A stretch of DNA of 64,000 nucleotides from NCBI GenBank assembly GCA_949715645.1, contig OX454525.1, positions 326,130,334-326,194,333 of the forward strand. Direction: 5' to 3'. The notes under the pieces were generated by a model. It worked only from the letters and a program-made list of their open reading frames with translations. It did not search any database and had not been told where the DNA came from. Shown here one piece after another: positions 62,534 through 64,000 of this stretch (within the stretch, counting starts at the first letter, position 1; the number at the start of each line of letters is the position of its first letter). Source of the stretch: Portevinia maculata (Eukaryota > Arthropoda > Insecta > Diptera > Syrphidae). The position numbers and the translations under genes were made by a program.

Positions 62534-64000
62534 GCTCAAAGTTACAGACATTGAGTTGGAACTATTAACCAATTTAGAAATGTATAAATTTTTCCAAAAA
62601 GGTGTAAGAGGTGGTTTATCGCAATGTTGTCATAGATATTCGGAGGCAAACAACAAATTTATGAGTACGTATAACCGAAACATACCTTCATCATATCTGA
62701 TGTACTTGGATGTAAATAACCTCTACGGTTGGGCGATGAACCAAACTCTTCCCTCTGGTGGCTTTCAATGGGTATCTAACATTGATCAGTTTACTGAAAA
62801 TTATATCATGTCTTTCACAAGTAAAGATATCGGTTACGTTTTGGAGGTAGACTTGGATTATCCGAATACCTTACACGATACTCACAATGACTTACCATTC
62901 TGTCCAGAAAATATAAGTACTCCTGGAACCAAATCTAAAAAGTTGGTAAGCAGTTTTTATGCTAAAAGTGAATATGTTATTCATATAGAAAACTTGAAGC
63001 AAGCCTTAAAACATGGTTTAATATTGAAAAAAATTCACAGAATCATTCAATTCAAACAATCGAATTGGCTTCAAAAGTATATTGAATTGAATACTCACCA
63101 TCGCATGAAAGCTGCAAATGTTTTTGAAAAAAACTTTTTCAAGCTAATGAATAATAGCGTCTATGGTAAGACAATGGAAAACATCGATAAGAGAACTGAT
63201 GTTAAAATTGTCACACATTGGGAGAGTATTGGTAAGAAGAAAGGTGCACGCGCTTTATTAGCAAAACCAAATGTTCACAGTAGGTCAATTTTTTCGGAAA
63301 ATATGATTGCTATTCAGTTGAATAGGGTAAAAGTCGTCTATAATAAACCACTTTATTTGGGTTTCGTTGTTTTGGAACTTTCAAAATTACTCATGTACGA
63401 GTTCCATTATGAATATATGAAAATTAAATTTAGTAACAGCTTGCTTCTTAATTACATGGACACAGATTCATTCATATATACAATAAATACAGACGACTTT
63501 TATTCTGATATTCTGCATGATTTATCTACATATTTTGATACTTCCGACTACAGCCCCTTAAATGTACACAACTTTCCGCTTGTTAATGCTAAAAAATTAG
63601 GTATGTTTAAGGATGAGAATAGTGGAAAGAAAATGCATCAATTTATCGGCTTACGTGCAAAAATGTATTCATTTACAATTGTTGATGGTGCTTCTGTTCA
63701 GAAAGCAAAAGGAATCAAGAAATCTGTAACAAAAAGACTAACAATAGAAAACTATAAGACTTGTTTATTTGATAAGTGTTCTATTTATAGGAATATGACT
63801 ATATTTAGGAATAAACTTCATAAAATGTATACCCAAAATTTAAATAAGAAATCATTGAGTTTTGAAGATACAAAAAGATATATTTGTGAAGATAATATAA
63901 GTACTTTGGCCTGGGGTCATTATAAGATTGCAGATCAACATCAATAAATGTATTGTAAAAAATGTTGTGTCTTCTCTATGCTTGGATACTCAAGATGAAG

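Larger units (their letters stand above)
60036..63947 (+). pseudogene. Family B DNA polymerase with C2H2 and EndoVII-like modules (one frameshift)
   Basis: Replicative, protein-primed-type polymerase of a Polinton-like element. Exon 1 is 60036-61599 and exon 2 begins at 61661 (GT-AG intron of 61 bases). N-terminus: zinc fingers CNICDKVFSRKDALKRHTG and CMFCGKSYTTNYKLKVH, a Ser/Pro repeat, a third finger CNLCNIEVNKRNWKQH and a later CNSCLQHYYNEESLQKH. Exonuclease motifs are YADFES near residue 468, NLTGYDSHLF near 620 and YLQSDVVLLAD near 775. An HNH/endonuclease VII-like insert CIFCGKPF..DHCHITGEYRG sits at about 568-600. Polymerase motifs are DVNNLYG (about 62710), KLMNNSVYGKT (about 63150) and YMDTDS (63453-63470). 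A 5-bp tandem duplication GCTAT (62524-62533) shifts the frame between ExoIII and PolA. All catalytic motifs otherwise look intact. Stop at 63945. Confidence 0.9.
57023..64000 (+). mobile_element. Left arm of a Maverick/Polinton-like element (continues)
   Basis: A large DNA element begins in AGTAGAGTAGTATG-type sequence where LOA copy B breaks off. The left 2.2 kb is repeat-rich (60-bp and 187-bp tandem units), then a long family B DNA polymerase gene on plus. Self-replicating DNA transposons of this group, and related adintoviruses, encode such a polymerase with integrase, packaging ATPase, protease and capsid genes. None of those is inside the window, so the assignment rests on the polymerase and on the large insertion layout. 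Confidence 0.62.

Noticed and set aside
60036..63947. Host replicative polymerase (delta/zeta) or mitochondrial plasmid polymerase
   Set aside because: The DVNNLYG and YMDTDS motifs with C2H2 and EndoVII-like modules and the repeat-rich flank fit Polinton-type polymerases better; the gene uses spliced nuclear structure.
1..64000. CRISPR arrays, operons, riboswitches, rho-independent terminators
   Set aside because: The DNA is eukaryotic. The tandem units at 57061 and 57346 lack spacer structure.

Overview
The window looks like nuclear DNA of a dipteran, most likely a higher fly such as a tephritid fruit fly. The evidence is A+T-rich DNA with small GT-AG introns, one insect-type split gene, a rosa-like DD41D mariner, BEL/Pao, LOA, Jockey/I-like and RTE retroelements, and GTCTGTC-bearing Helitron-like DNA. 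No tRNA, rRNA, CRISPR array or bacterial-type operon is visible. The species call is inference.

The only clearly functional host gene is a plus-strand type I inositol polyphosphate 5-phosphatase (INPP5A family, Drosophila 5PtaseI). It has eight coding exons between 5205 and 29026 that join in frame to about 743 residues. All catalytic motifs are present (GDFNFR, PAWCDRIL, GDHKP). A long acidic, Cys-containing C-terminal extension ends in a CaaX-type prenylation box (CTIF). Intron 2 is about 17 kb because it has filled with transposons.

Layout. 1-3250: decayed LINEs (Jockey-like on minus; I-like with RNase H on plus). 4090-5204: a repeat, then the probable promoter and 5' UTR with a uORF. 5205-29026: the host gene. 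Intron 2 holds a hAT remnant, a complete but dead BEL/Pao element (7378-15189, 5-bp target duplication) with a LOA LINE nested in its integrase, three more LINEs and a Helitron-like insert. Introns 4 and 7 hold Tc1-like and RTE-like fragments and dispersed repeats. 29100-35100: mostly AT-rich DNA with one MITE. 35100-57000: a mosaic of tRNA-derived SINEs, gypsy, Jockey, RTE, LOA and Tc1 fragments, at least five MITEs (pogo-like, piggyBac-like, mariner-like), and one orphan exon-like ORF at 44072-44313.

57023 to the right edge: the left arm of a large DNA element, probably Maverick/Polinton (adintovirus-like), inserted into a LOA element. It starts with tandem repeats, including three apparently identical 187-bp units that each carry a TATA-box module. 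One unit is split by a DD41D mariner. It then encodes a protein-primed-type family B DNA polymerase with N-terminal C2H2 fingers and an endonuclease-VII/HNH-like module, interrupted by a 61-bp intron and one 5-bp duplication frameshift. Its remaining genes would lie beyond position 64000. This element, its promoter-repeat array and the layered insertions (mariner in Polinton in LOA; LOA in BEL; Helitron in LINE; RTE in Tc1; MITE in MITE) are the most interesting content.
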